A stretch of DNA of 33,077 nucleotides from Microbacterium lacus (GTDB lineage: Bacteria; Actinomycetota; Actinomycetes; Actinomycetales; Microbacteriaceae). The DNA is taken from positions 1 to 33,077 of the forward strand of contig NZ_NMUM01000013.1 in NCBI RefSeq assembly GCF_002812805.1, written 5' to 3'. The notes beneath the pieces were generated by a model. The model worked only from the letters and a program-made list of their open reading frames with translations. It was not told the origin of the DNA and searched no databases. Below, piece by piece: positions 1 through 7,595 of this stretch. Numbering within the stretch: the stretch's first letter is position 1; each line of letters starts with the position of its first letter. The position numbers and the translations under genes are program-made.

Positions 1-6
1 GGTCAA

Positions 7-28
7 GTCCCGTGTTGTGGTGTCAATC
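7..28. repeat. Left terminal inverted repeat of the IS256 element
   Basis: Read on the minus strand this repeat begins GATTGACACCA and pairs with 1411-1432 (16 of 22 identical). It holds an outward-facing TTGACA, a consensus -35 hexamer, pointing off the left edge of the window. Confidence 0.7.
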
Positions 29-53
29 CGGCTGCTTCCTTGATGGGTGAGGG

Positions 54-1322
54 TCAGGCGGTGAGGAACAGGTCGGGGCGCTCAGGCTCGGCGTGGTCTT
101 GGAGTGTGTGGACGAGTTTGCGCATGGAGATGTCGGAGAGGTAGCGGCGTTCACCGTATTGCCATTCCTCGTGCTGCTCCTGCAGGACGGCGCCGATGAG
201 GCGGGTGACGGAGTCGCGGTCGGGGAAGATCTGCACGACGTCGGCGCGGCGTTTGATCTCACGGTTGAGGCGCTCGATCGGGTTGTTGGACCAGACCTTC
301 TGCCAATGCTCACGCGGGAGCGGCGCGAATCCGGTGAGGTCTGCTTCGGCAGCATTGAGCATGTCTGCGATCTCCGGGAACGACCCGCGGAGGGACGTGG
401 AGACCTGGTGATACTGGGCGATCACGGCCTCGGGGGTGGTCTGCGCGAAGATCGTCGAGATCAGCGCGTTGACGGGCTTGGAGCGTGCCGATCCGAGCTT
501 CTGGGTGACGTTACGAGCGAAGTGGACGCGGCATCTCTGCCAGCCCGATCCGGGGAGGATCGCTTTGACGGCGGCTTTGATGCCGGCGTGAGCGTCGGAC
601 GTGACGAGGGTCACGCCGAGCGGGTCTGTGTCGGTGGAGACTTTCAGACCGCGGTCGCGGAGGGAGCGGAGGAACTCGGTCCAGAAGTCCGTCGTCTCCG
701 CGTCGCCGAGAGCCATCCCGAGGATCTCCCGACGGCCGTCGCCGCTGACCCCGGTCGCGACGATGAGGGCTTGGGAGAGAACCCGGCCACGGTGGCGCAC
801 GTCGAGGTAGGTGGCGTCCAGGAACAGGTACGGGAACCAGGTGTGATCGAGCCGGCGGTGCAGAAACTCGTGCACCACCTCATCGATCTCGGAGCAGATG
901 CGGGAGACGGTGGACCGGCTGATGCCGGTGTCGTTGCCCAGCGCGCGGACGAGCTGGTCGACCTTGCGGGTGGAGACTCCGTCGATCCAGGCCTGGCAGA
1001 TCACCGCGTAGAGCGCCTTGTCGACACGGCGGCGTGGGCTGAGCAGGCTCGGGAAGAACGACCCCTCCCGCAGCTTCGGAATCTGAATGTCGACCTCCCC
1101 CGCGGGCGTGGCGAGCGTCTTCGCGCGAGCACCGTTGCGACGCGTGGTGCGCTCCGCCGTGCGTTCGTAACGGGCCGCGCCGATCTTCGCGGTCGCTTCC
1201 GCGTCAACAAGGTCCTGCAGCCCCGCCTGCAGCATCCGACGGAACACGTCGGAATGGGCGAGGTCAGGATCGGCGAGGACTTCTGCGATCAGGGTCGTCA
1301 AGGCAGACTGATTCTGGGTCAT
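54..1322 (-). CDS. IS256-family (mutator-type) DDE transposase
   Basis: The 422-residue protein is the normal full length for IS256-family transposases, which cut and join the element ends using a DDE catalytic triad. The first Asp is in FLDATYLDVR (about residue 168), the second in VTSDAHAGI (about 243), and the Glu in the conserved NNPIERLNREIKRR block near residue 350. The family C-x2-H pair is seen as QRCRVHFARN just after the second Asp. The reading frame is intact, so the enzyme is probably active. The start at 1322 follows an AGAAGAGA ribosome-binding sequence, and the start codon lies inside a strong hairpin described separately. The long plus-strand frame through this gene is a shadow. 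Confidence 0.95.
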   Translation of the reverse strand: MTQNQSALTTLIAEVLADPDLAHSDVFRRMLQAGLQDLVDAEATAKIGAARYERTAERTTRRNGARAKTLATPAGEVDIQIPKLREGSFFPSLLSPRRRVDKALYAVICQAWIDGVSTRKVDQLVRALGNDTGISRSTVSRICSEIDEVVHEFLHRRLDHTWFPYLFLDATYLDVRHRGRVLSQALIVATGVSGDGRREILGMALGDAETTDFWTEFLRSLRDRGLKVSTDTDPLGVTLVTSDAHAGIKAAVKAILPGSGWQRCRVHFARNVTQKLGSARSKPVNALISTIFAQTTPEAVIAQYHQVSTSLRGSFPEIADMLNAAEADLTGFAPLPREHWQKVWSNNPIERLNREIKRRADVVQIFPDRDSVTRLIGAVLQEQHEEWQYGERRYLSDISMRKLVHTLQDHAEPERPDLFLTA

Positions 1323-1374
1323 CGTGGGATCTCTTCTTTGCTTCTTGGCGGAAACAACTGGTCATCCCACGATG
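1320..1374 (-). promoter_or_regulatory. Inverted repeat able to sequester the transposase start codon
   Basis: CATCGTGGGAT at 1320-1330 is a perfect 11-bp inverted repeat of ATCCCACGATG at 1364-1374. On the minus-strand transcript the 3' arm contains the ATG of the transposase and abuts its ribosome-binding sequence in the 33-nt loop. A transcript that covers both arms, such as read-through from outside the element, would bury the start codon. Whether the element's own promoter starts inside or upstream of the 5' arm is not known. Confidence 0.6.
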
Positions 1375-1410
1375 GCCCTCCTACGTCAACGACGACGAGA
1401 ACCCCGCAGG

Positions 1411-1432
1411 AATTGACACCAAGCTACGAGAC
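1411..1432. repeat. Right terminal inverted repeat of the IS256 element
   Basis: This arm pairs with 7-28. It contains TTGACA at 1413-1418 on the plus strand, facing outward to the ABC operon. No good -10 hexamer lies 16-18 bases downstream, so a working hybrid promoter is not evident. Confidence 0.7.
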
Positions 1433-1646
1433 GCACCCCGTCGGATACGCGCGGGTCGACCCGCCCGCGGAGTCTTCGGGCGAGCCGTCTGGACGTGCCG
1501 AAAACAGCCTCATGGTGTGGCGTGTGTGGGCGCGCGGAGGGGCTGCCCAACGGTCGTTTTCGACCGTTTTCGGCCTATTCTCTCGGCGCTTGCGGTCCTA
1601 TACATTTCGACACGTCTGCACCAGACATCGAATCAAGGGAGATTCC
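1433..1646 (+). other. Leader region between the IS256 element and the ABC operon
   Basis: This non-coding stretch holds a perfect 14-bp palindrome GCGGGTCGACCCGC at 1451-1464, a nearby CGCCCG...CGGGCG pair (1462-1482), the 14-mer TGCCGAAAACAGCC at 1496-1509 that recurs upstream of the second solute-binding gene, and an operator-like inverted repeat at 1549-1568. TATACA at 1599-1604 is a possible -10, but no good -35 pairs with it. The IS element may have displaced the original upstream neighbour. Confidence 0.45.
1549..1568. promoter_or_regulatory. Operator-like inverted repeat upstream of the ribose-type ABC operon
   Basis: AACGGTCG-TTTT-CGACCGTT is a perfect 8-bp inverted repeat with a 4-base centre, located 79-98 bases before the lipoprotein start and just upstream of the candidate -10 at 1599. 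A repressor or activator operator is the simplest reading. It could also be read as a short terminator-like hairpin followed by TT, which would end transcription entering from the IS element. Confidence 0.4.
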
Positions 1647-2807
1647 GTGAAATCACATACCCGCAGAGGTCGGCCGCTCGTCGGCGCGCTCCTCGCACTG
1701 ACGATCGCCCTCGTCGTCACGGCCTGTTCCACCGGGACCGTCGGTGGAGGAACCGACACCCCCTCGGCATCCGCACCCGCCGGTGGCGACGCGGCATCGG
1801 CGCTCGCCGCCGCCTACGAAGGCGTGGTCGGCGCCCCGCCGACCGAACCCGTCGCCGTACCGAGCGACATCACCGCATGGGTCGTCTCGTGCGGTGAGCT
1901 CGCCACGACCTGCGCGGCACCCGCCGCCGGCGCGGTCGACGCATCCGAGCAGATCGGGTGGGAAGCGAGCGTCTGCGACGGCGAGCTCAACCCGAACGGC
2001 TGGGGAAGCTGCATCCGTCAGGGCATCGCCGCACAGGCGGACGTCATCATCACGATCGGCCAGGACTGCGGCGCCATCAGCGGCGCCCTGCAAGAGGCGG
2101 CCGACGCGGGGATCACCACGGTCAACGTGGGTGGCGTCGACTGCACCCCGTCGCTGTACACCGCGAACGTCACGATGCTCGAGGGCTTCTCGTACGAGGA
2201 GTACTGGTCGAAGGTCGGCGAACTTCAGGCGGATTGGCTGATCGGTCAGACCGACGGCGCCGTGAAGCTCCTTCAGGTCGAGTTCAACGACACGCAGTGG
2301 GGCCCGATCATCACCGAGGCACTCGAGGCTCGTCTCGCCGAGTGCGAGGGATGCAGCATCGTCGGAACGGTTCAGCTGGCGAACTCCGACCTGGCAACGG
2401 GCACCCTGCCGCAGAAGTTCTCGACCGCGCTGCTGCAGTACGCCGACGCGAACGCCGTGGCGATCCCGATCGACGGATGGTTCCTCGCCGGCCTCGGCCA
2501 GGCAATCAACGCGTCCGGTCGGGGCGAGACCCTGCACGTGGTCGGCAACTTCGGGTCCATCCCGAACTGGGAGGTCATCCGATCCGCCGGAGGACAGGAC
2601 GCTACCGTCGCGAGCGCCGCCGAGTGGAACGGCTGGGCGGGTGTCGACGCGGCGCTGCGCAGCCTCGCCGGTCAGGACATCCTGCCCGCGGGCATCGGTC
2701 TGCAGGTCGTGGATGCCGAGAACAACCTGCCTGACGCCGGGCAGCCGTTCAGCTACACGCCGACGATCGACTTCCAGGCCGACTACCTGTCGGTCTGGGA
2801 GCGCTAA
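1647..2807 (+). CDS. Ribose-type ABC transporter solute-binding lipoprotein
   Basis: This is the extracytoplasmic receptor of a sugar-type (RbsB-like, Peripla_BP_4 class) importer, 386 residues. The start is GTG 1647, because AAGGGAG lies just upstream and the protein then opens with a basic, hydrophobic signal peptide ending in the lipobox VVTAC (lipid-modified Cys27), followed by a Gly/Ser/Ala-rich linker. The frame stays open far upstream through the IS element, but that part is a shadow. The mature protein has at least eight further cysteines (for example in VVSCGE, SVCDGE, GQDCGA, AECEGC), which is unusual for this family and suggests disulfides. The ligand cannot be named: divergent members also bind polyols, autoinducers, purines and other compounds. 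The ATPase begins five bases after the stop. Confidence 0.85.
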   Translation: MKSHTRRGRPLVGALLALTIALVVTACSTGTVGGGTDTPSASAPAGGDAASALAAAYEGVVGAPPTEPVAVPSDITAWVVSCGELATTCAAPAAGAVDASEQIGWEASVCDGELNPNGWGSCIRQGIAAQADVIITIGQDCGAISGALQEAADAGITTVNVGGVDCTPSLYTANVTMLEGFSYEEYWSKVGELQADWLIGQTDGAVKLLQVEFNDTQWGPIITEALEARLAECEGCSIVGTVQLANSDLATGTLPQKFSTALLQYADANAVAIPIDGWFLAGLGQAINASGRGETLHVVGNFGSIPNWEVIRSAGGQDATVASAAEWNGWAGVDAALRSLAGQDILPAGIGLQVVDAENNLPDAGQPFSYTPTIDFQADYLSVWER

Positions 2808-2812
2808 GTCCC

Positions 2813-4354
2813 ATGGCCACCGAGCAGCGCGTCACCTCCGACGCCATCGGCCTGCGCGCGAGCGGCGTCTCCAAAACCTTCGGGCACTTCCGTGCTCTCG
2901 TCGGTGCGGAACTGGTCGTTCGTCGCGGGACGGTGCACGCGCTGCTCGGTGGCAACGGATCGGGTAAATCCACGCTCATCAAGTCCCTCGCCGGCGTCTA
3001 TACGGCGGACGAAGGCACTCTTCACCTCGGAGGACGCGAGCTGGCGATGGCGGATGTCTCGCCCGCCGTTGCTCGCAGTCTCGGGCTTCGATTCGTGCAC
3101 CAGGACCTGGGGCTCTTTCCGCAGTTGAGCATCGCCGAGAACATCGGTCTGAGTCGCGGGTACCCGACTCGATGGAGTGCCATTCGCGAGCGCGAGCTTC
3201 GTACCGGCGTTCAGGCGCTACTCGAAACCTTCGAGATCGAGGCGGATGCCCGAACGCTCGTCGCGCATCTCCGGCCCGCCCAGCGGGCGATGGTCGCGAT
3301 CGCGCGGGCCCTCGACGACGCCGAGTCCGCGGACTCGATCCTGATGCTCGACGAGCCGACGGCAGCGCTCGGCGAGCACGACGCGGGTGAGTTGATGCGA
3401 GCCATCCGCAAGCGTGCCGACGGCGGTCAGACGATCGTCCTCGTCAGTCACCGCTTCAGCGAGATCGCCTCCGTCGCGGACGACGTGACCGTCTTCCGCG
3501 ACGGACGATCCGTTGGCAGTGCGCCACTCGACGCGATGCCGCTGCCCCAGGTCGTGAGTCTGATGACCGGGGGCGAGGGTCGCGAGATGCCGCGCTCGTT
3601 CGTCGAGCACGAGGCGGGGCCAACCCGGATCGAGGTGCTCGGCCTGACCGCGGGCGCGAGCAGGTCGGTGTCTTTCACTGCGGGCGAGCGTGAGATCCTC
3701 GGATTCGCGGGACTCGACGGCGCGGGGCACGCAGACGTCGTTCGCGCCCTCTTCGGAGCCCTCCCCGTCGTGGCCGGTTCGGTCGCGGTGGACGGAGCGG
3801 ACTACGCCCCCCGCACGCCTCGCGAGGCCATGGCCGCCGGCAGCGCTTTCGTCCCGCAGGATCGCCATGCCGATGCCGCTTTCGCCGATATGTCGGTGAC
3901 GCAGAACATCAGTGTGTCCGTCCTGGATCGCCTGTGGAACGGTCTCACGCTGTCTCGCAAGCGCGAGCAGCACACGTCGGATGACGCGATCACACGGTAC
4001 GACGTCCGGGCCGCGAACGCGGATGTCCCCCTCGGCGTCCTCTCGGGCGGAAACCAGCAGAAAGTGATCATCGCGCGCTGGCTCCAGCGCGACCCGAAGC
4101 TCATCCTGCTGCTCGAACCTACCCAGGGTGTTGATGTCGTCTCCCGTCACGACGTCTACGACAAGATCGTCGACGCCGCGCGTTCGGGTGCCACGGTGCT
4201 CGTCGCGTCGTCCGATCTCGACGAACTACTCACACTTACCCACCGCATCGCGGTCTTCCGGGCCGGCCGTATCGCCGTCGTCCTGGATTCCGCACACACC
4301 ACGCGCGACGAGATCGCGAACGCGATGATGGCAGAGGAGCCAGTACCCGCATGA
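2813..4354 (+). CDS. Ribose-type ABC transporter tandem ATPase (RbsA-like)
   Basis: The 513-residue cytoplasmic protein has two fused nucleotide-binding domains, as in RbsA/MglA. Domain 1 has Walker A GGNGSGKST (residues 46-54), a loose signature (LRPAQRAMVAIARAL) and an intact Walker B LMLDEPT. Domain 2 has the usual degenerate P-loop of this family (GFAGLDGAGHADVVRALFG), a canonical LSGGNQQK signature (410-417), but LILLLEPT (430-437) instead of LILDEPT, so Leu434 replaces the Walker B Asp while Glu435 remains. Domain 2 is therefore probably a weak or non-hydrolytic site. It begins directly after the lipoprotein gene (GGGAG lies about 11 bases before the ATG), and its stop overlaps the permease start by ATGA. 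Confidence 0.92.
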   Translation: MATEQRVTSDAIGLRASGVSKTFGHFRALVGAELVVRRGTVHALLGGNGSGKSTLIKSLAGVYTADEGTLHLGGRELAMADVSPAVARSLGLRFVHQDLGLFPQLSIAENIGLSRGYPTRWSAIRERELRTGVQALLETFEIEADARTLVAHLRPAQRAMVAIARALDDAESADSILMLDEPTAALGEHDAGELMRAIRKRADGGQTIVLVSHRFSEIASVADDVTVFRDGRSVGSAPLDAMPLPQVVSLMTGGEGREMPRSFVEHEAGPTRIEVLGLTAGASRSVSFTAGEREILGFAGLDGAGHADVVRALFGALPVVAGSVAVDGADYAPRTPREAMAAGSAFVPQDRHADAAFADMSVTQNISVSVLDRLWNGLTLSRKREQHTSDDAITRYDVRAANADVPLGVLSGGNQQKVIIARWLQRDPKLILLLEPTQGVDVVSRHDVYDKIVDAARSGATVLVASSDLDELLTLTHRIAVFRAGRIAVVLDSAHTTRDEIANAMMAEEPVPA

Positions 4355-5349
4355 CTTCGCCCCAGACCCGAACCATCCCCGTGCAGCGCAGCAGCTTCTC
4401 GGCGGTCGGCGAGCGCTACGGGCTCCCCGTTCTCTTGCTCGTGATCATCGTGTTCTTCGCCGTGCTTCCGGCCAGCTCGTCCACCTTCTTCTCGCCCGCC
4501 AACCTGTCGGTCGTGCTTGCCAACCAGTCGGTCGTGATGCTCTGCGCCATCGCCGTGATGATCCCTCTCATCACCGGCAACTTCGACTTCTCCGTGGGGG
4601 CGAACACTGTGGTCGCGGCGATGGTCTGCGCCGGCGCGCAAGCGCAGCTCCAGCTGCCCGTTCCGGTCGCGATCCTGCTCGCGCTCGCCGCAGGAGCTCT
4701 CGTCGGCCTGATCAACGGCTGGCTGGTCGCCGTCGTCGGACTCGACGCGTTCATCACGACGCTGGGTGTCGCGACGGCTCTCGCAGGCCTGGTGCAGTGG
4801 TACTCGGGCGGCCTGCCTATCTACGGCATCGACCCGTCGATGATCGCCTTCGGTTCGCAGACGTGGCTCGGTCTTCCGATGGTCCTCTACGTCGTCATCG
4901 TGGTGTTCGCGATCATCTGGTACGTCCTGACCTGGACGCCCTTCGGTCGACGCCTCTACGCGGTGGGTTCGAACCGGCGAGCCGCGGATCTGGTCGGAAT
5001 CAGTGCGTCCCGGCTGACCCTCGTCGGCTTCGTCCTCGCGGGCACGCTCGCCGGAGTCGCCGGTGTCCTGCTCAGCGCACGCACGGGCGGGGCGAACCCG
5101 AGCGCCGGAACCGAGCTGCTCTTTCCCGCCCTCGCCGCCGTCTTCCTCGGTGCGACGGCGATTCGACCGGGTCGCTTCAACATCGTCGGAACGATCATCG
5201 GTGTGCTCTTCGTGGCCGTCGCCGTCAGCGGGCTGACCCTCGCCGGGGCCCAGTCGTGGGTCGATTCGGTCTTCAACGGCGTCGCGCTCGTGATCGCGGT
5301 CTTCGTCTCGACTTACCTGCGTCGGCGCCGCGAAGGGAGCGCCCGCTAG
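4351..5349 (+). CDS. Ribose-type ABC transporter permease (RbsC-like)
   Basis: This 332-residue, highly hydrophobic inner-membrane protein belongs to the BPD_transp_2 (RbsC/AraH/XylH) permease family. Recognisable family blocks are ITGNFDFSVG near residue 71, GLINGWLVAVVGLDAFITTLG near 120, a cytoplasmic loop FGRRLYAVGSNRRAADLVGI near 199, and the late GLTLAGAQSWVDSVFNGVALV helix. The ATG overlaps the ATPase stop (ATGA at 4351-4354), so the two are translationally coupled. It is the last gene of the importer and converges on the LysR gene 37 bases on. No dedicated catabolic gene sits in this operon, so the imported compound may feed the neighbouring aromatic operon or something outside the window. 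Confidence 0.92.
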   Translation: MTSPQTRTIPVQRSSFSAVGERYGLPVLLLVIIVFFAVLPASSSTFFSPANLSVVLANQSVVMLCAIAVMIPLITGNFDFSVGANTVVAAMVCAGAQAQLQLPVPVAILLALAAGALVGLINGWLVAVVGLDAFITTLGVATALAGLVQWYSGGLPIYGIDPSMIAFGSQTWLGLPMVLYVVIVVFAIIWYVLTWTPFGRRLYAVGSNRRAADLVGISASRLTLVGFVLAGTLAGVAGVLLSARTGGANPSAGTELLFPALAAVFLGATAIRPGRFNIVGTIIGVLFVAVAVSGLTLAGAQSWVDSVFNGVALVIAVFVSTYLRRRREGSAR

Positions 5350-5386
5350 ACGCTGCTTCTGACGGGCGCCATCCACGCGGCGGGTG

Positions 5387-6331
5387 TCACGGCGCGTGCG
5401 CGTGAATGCCGTACTCGACGATTCGGCCTGCCTCGGCGAACAGGTCGCGCATCCACGCGTGCTCGGGATCGCGAGAGTGCACGGGATGCCACCACAGCGC
5501 ATTCACGATGGATGTGGCGGGGAAGGGAAGCCGCATGACGCGGGTCCCGCCGAGTTGCCGGGCGAAAGGAACGAGGGCTCCCTGGATGAGTCCGATCCGG
5601 TTCGTGCCCTGCACGAAGTGGGGAAGGCTCAGGAAGCTCTCGACCACGACGTCGACGCGCGGTTCGATGCCCAGCTGTTGAACCTGCCGCCCCACCGAGG
5701 TGAAGGCATTGCGCGAGGCGTACGTCATGACGAAGGGAAGCGCCGCGAGATTGTCCATCGTCAGCTCGTCGCCGACGTCCTCGTTCTCATCCGCGACGAG
5801 CCCGAACCAGTCGTCGCGCCACGCGTCGATGTACGGCAGGTCGCTCAAGAACCCGTGCGGGATGAGCATCGCGTCGGCGGAGCGCAGCCGACTGGAGGCA
5901 TCCTCGACGACCTGCGGCGTGTGCAGCATGAAACGGAAACGGACTCCGGGGCTCCGCTCGGCGGCGAGCCGTGAAACGACCGTACCGATCGTCGCGAAGC
6001 CGTAGTCGGATCCGTACACCGAGAACTCGCGCGTCGACTCGGTGGGGGTCCAGGTCGCCTGGCTGTCGAAGACCCGTCGTGCGGCCTCGAGTGCGGTCGT
6101 CACGTGATCGAGCAGCCGGACTGCGAACGGCGTCAGCTCGAGGGTGTTACCTCGCCGCGCCAGGATCGGATCGTTGAAATGGGCGCGCAAGCGCGAGAGC
6201 GAGGCGCTCAGCGCGGGCTGGGTGAGGTGAAGCCGTTCCGCTGCGCGTGTGACGCTGCGTTCGGTGAGGAGTGCGTCGAGGGCGACGAGCAGATTGAGGT
6301 CGAGCCGATTGAGTCGGGAGCTGTCTGTCAC
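5387..6331 (-). CDS. LysR-family transcriptional regulator, divergent from the ring-cleavage operon
   Basis: The 314-residue protein has an N-terminal winged helix-turn-helix (RLDLNLLVALDALL, then SVTRAAERLHLTQPALSASLSRL) and a C-terminal co-inducer-binding domain of the usual length. The start is GTG 6331, because GAAGGAG sits seven bases upstream and the HTH follows at the normal distance. The upstream ATG at 6397 would add a Pro/Arg-rich stretch and would lie within the operator. It is transcribed away from the extradiol dioxygenase operon, the classic arrangement of a LysR activator with its target and an aromatic intermediate as likely inducer. The binding site is the 19-bp palindrome at 6391-6409. 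The inducer is unknown. Confidence 0.93.
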   Translation of the reverse strand: MTDSSRLNRLDLNLLVALDALLTERSVTRAAERLHLTQPALSASLSRLRAHFNDPILARRGNTLELTPFAVRLLDHVTTALEAARRVFDSQATWTPTESTREFSVYGSDYGFATIGTVVSRLAAERSPGVRFRFMLHTPQVVEDASSRLRSADAMLIPHGFLSDLPYIDAWRDDWFGLVADENEDVGDELTMDNLAALPFVMTYASRNAFTSVGRQVQQLGIEPRVDVVVESFLSLPHFVQGTNRIGLIQGALVPFARQLGGTRVMRLPFPATSIVNALWWHPVHSRDPEHAWMRDLFAEAGRIVEYGIHAHAP

Positions 6332-6390
6332 GGTGCGCTCCTTCGCGCGGGTGCGGTGCTGTCGAGGTCCATGCGGTCGTGGTGCGGGGC

Positions 6391-6409
6391 GTATCAAGGG
6401 GAATGATAC
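6391..6409. promoter_or_regulatory. LysR-type binding site in the divergent regulator/operon region
   Basis: GTATCA-n7-TGATAC is a perfect inverted repeat with the LysR T-n11-A signature at its core (T6394 to A6406). It lies 60 bases before the regulator start and about 100 bases before the dioxygenase start, a position suited to both autoregulation and activation. Confidence 0.72.
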
Positions 6410-6507
6410 TCGACATCGCCAGAATCGACTTCCCTTATGTGTTTGCTCCTCGCATGCTGGTTGAGCAGGGCAGATCCGGTGCCCGCCTGCTTCAGAAAGG
6501 ATCGAAG

Positions 6508-7518
6508 ATGATCAAACTTCTCTCCCACCTCTCCTATGTGGCCATCACGACGCCCGACGTCGAGGCCTCGGTGGAGTTCTACAAGACGCACGTCGGTCTG
6601 ACGGAGGTCGCCCGCGAGGATGGCCGCGTCTACCTCCGCTGCTGGGGTGACTACTACGCATACTCCGTCGTCGTCGTCCCGGGCGATGAGGCGATGCTCG
6701 ACACGATGGCGTGGCGCACGTCCAGCGCCGAGGCCCTCGACGAGGCCGCGAAGCGCCTCGAGGCCGCGGGAGTCGAGGTCGAGTGGTTCGACGGATACAA
6801 GGTGGGCCGGGCGCTCCGCTTCGTCGGACCGTGGGGCCACCCCATGACTCTGCACTGGGACGTAGAGCGTTTCCAGGCCCCGGGACACGAGGCGTCGATC
6901 TTCCCCGACCGTCCGTCGAAGCGGTCCAAGGTCGCCGGAGCGCCCCGTCAGCTCGACCATGTCACGATCGCCGCAAGCGACGTCGACGGCTTCGCGAAGT
7001 GGTACAACGACGTCCTCGGCTTCCGCATCATGGCGCGCACCGTCCTCGACGAAGCCCCCATCTCGGTGTTCTCGGTCCTGACCACGAACGAGAAGTCGCA
7101 CGACCTGGGCGTCGTTCTCGACGGATCGTCGCGCGCCGGCCGCGTCAACCACTACGCGTTCTGGGTCGACACCTACGAAGAGCTGCTCATCGCGGCGGAC
7201 ACCCTGATGGAGGATGGCGTCGCGATCGAATACGGCCCCTCCATCCACGGCATCGGCGAGCAGACCTTCCTCTACTACCGTGAGCCCTCGTCGATGCGTA
7301 TCGAGCTCAACACCGGCGGGTACCGCAACTACGTGCCCGACTGGACGCCGAACACGTGGAAGCCGTCGCTCGGGTCGAGCAACATCTACCGCAACGGGTC
7401 GATGCCGATGTCGATGACGGAGTCCTTCCCCGCTGCCGACGGCCCCACGGCTACCGAAGAGGGAGTTCCGGACGAGATCCGCGAGAAGCTCTTCAATCCG
7501 TACACCCAGCACGGCTGA
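6508..7518 (+). CDS. Type I extradiol (catechol 2,3-dioxygenase-like) ring-cleavage dioxygenase
   Basis: The 336-residue protein has two vicinal-oxygen-chelate domains, as in two-domain catechol-2,3-dioxygenases. It should cleave a catechol-like ring next to the hydroxyls (meta cleavage) with Fe(II). The metal ligands are visible in the C-terminal domain: His151 (QLDHVTI), His215 (RVNHYAF) and Glu266 (MRIELNT). His198 (SHDLG) and Tyr256 (FLYYREP) match the second-sphere residues of the family. The N-terminal domain (HLSYVAITTPDVEASVEFY) keeps the fold without ligands. The start at 6508 follows AGAAAGGATCGAAG; a frame-open extension upstream to 6379 overlaps the operator. It is the first gene of the LysR-controlled operon. 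The exact catechol substrate is not determinable. Confidence 0.93.
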   Translation: MIKLLSHLSYVAITTPDVEASVEFYKTHVGLTEVAREDGRVYLRCWGDYYAYSVVVVPGDEAMLDTMAWRTSSAEALDEAAKRLEAAGVEVEWFDGYKVGRALRFVGPWGHPMTLHWDVERFQAPGHEASIFPDRPSKRSKVAGAPRQLDHVTIAASDVDGFAKWYNDVLGFRIMARTVLDEAPISVFSVLTTNEKSHDLGVVLDGSSRAGRVNHYAFWVDTYEELLIAADTLMEDGVAIEYGPSIHGIGEQTFLYYREPSSMRIELNTGGYRNYVPDWTPNTWKPSLGSSNIYRNGSMPMSMTESFPAADGPTATEEGVPDEIREKLFNPYTQHG

Positions 7519-7595
7519 GAACCTGAGACCGGGCTCGGGCGGCGCCGCCGATCGCGCCGCCCTGGCTCGTTCCACTTGATCGGCAAGGAGTAAAG

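Larger units (their letters stand above)
7..1432. mobile_element. IS256-family insertion sequence, apparently complete
   Basis: A single transposase gene lies between imperfect terminal inverted repeats at about 7-28 and 1411-1432, which match at 16 of 22 positions and share the core ATTGACACCA and an outer ACGnGAC. The size of about 1.4 kb and one-gene layout fit the IS256 family. Only six bases precede the left repeat, so the expected 8-bp target duplication cannot be tested. The exact outer boundaries are uncertain by a few bases. Confidence 0.85.

Noticed and set aside
93..2807. A 904-residue open frame spanning the IS256 element and the first binding protein
   Set aside because: Only the part from GTG 1647 has a ribosome-binding site, signal peptide and family match; the rest is antisense to the transposase and arises from high GC content.
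4156..5502. Long minus-strand open frame (448 codons) across the permease gene
   Set aside because: Low-complexity Arg/Asp/Glu-rich translation antisense to a clear RbsC-like permease; a GC-driven shadow.
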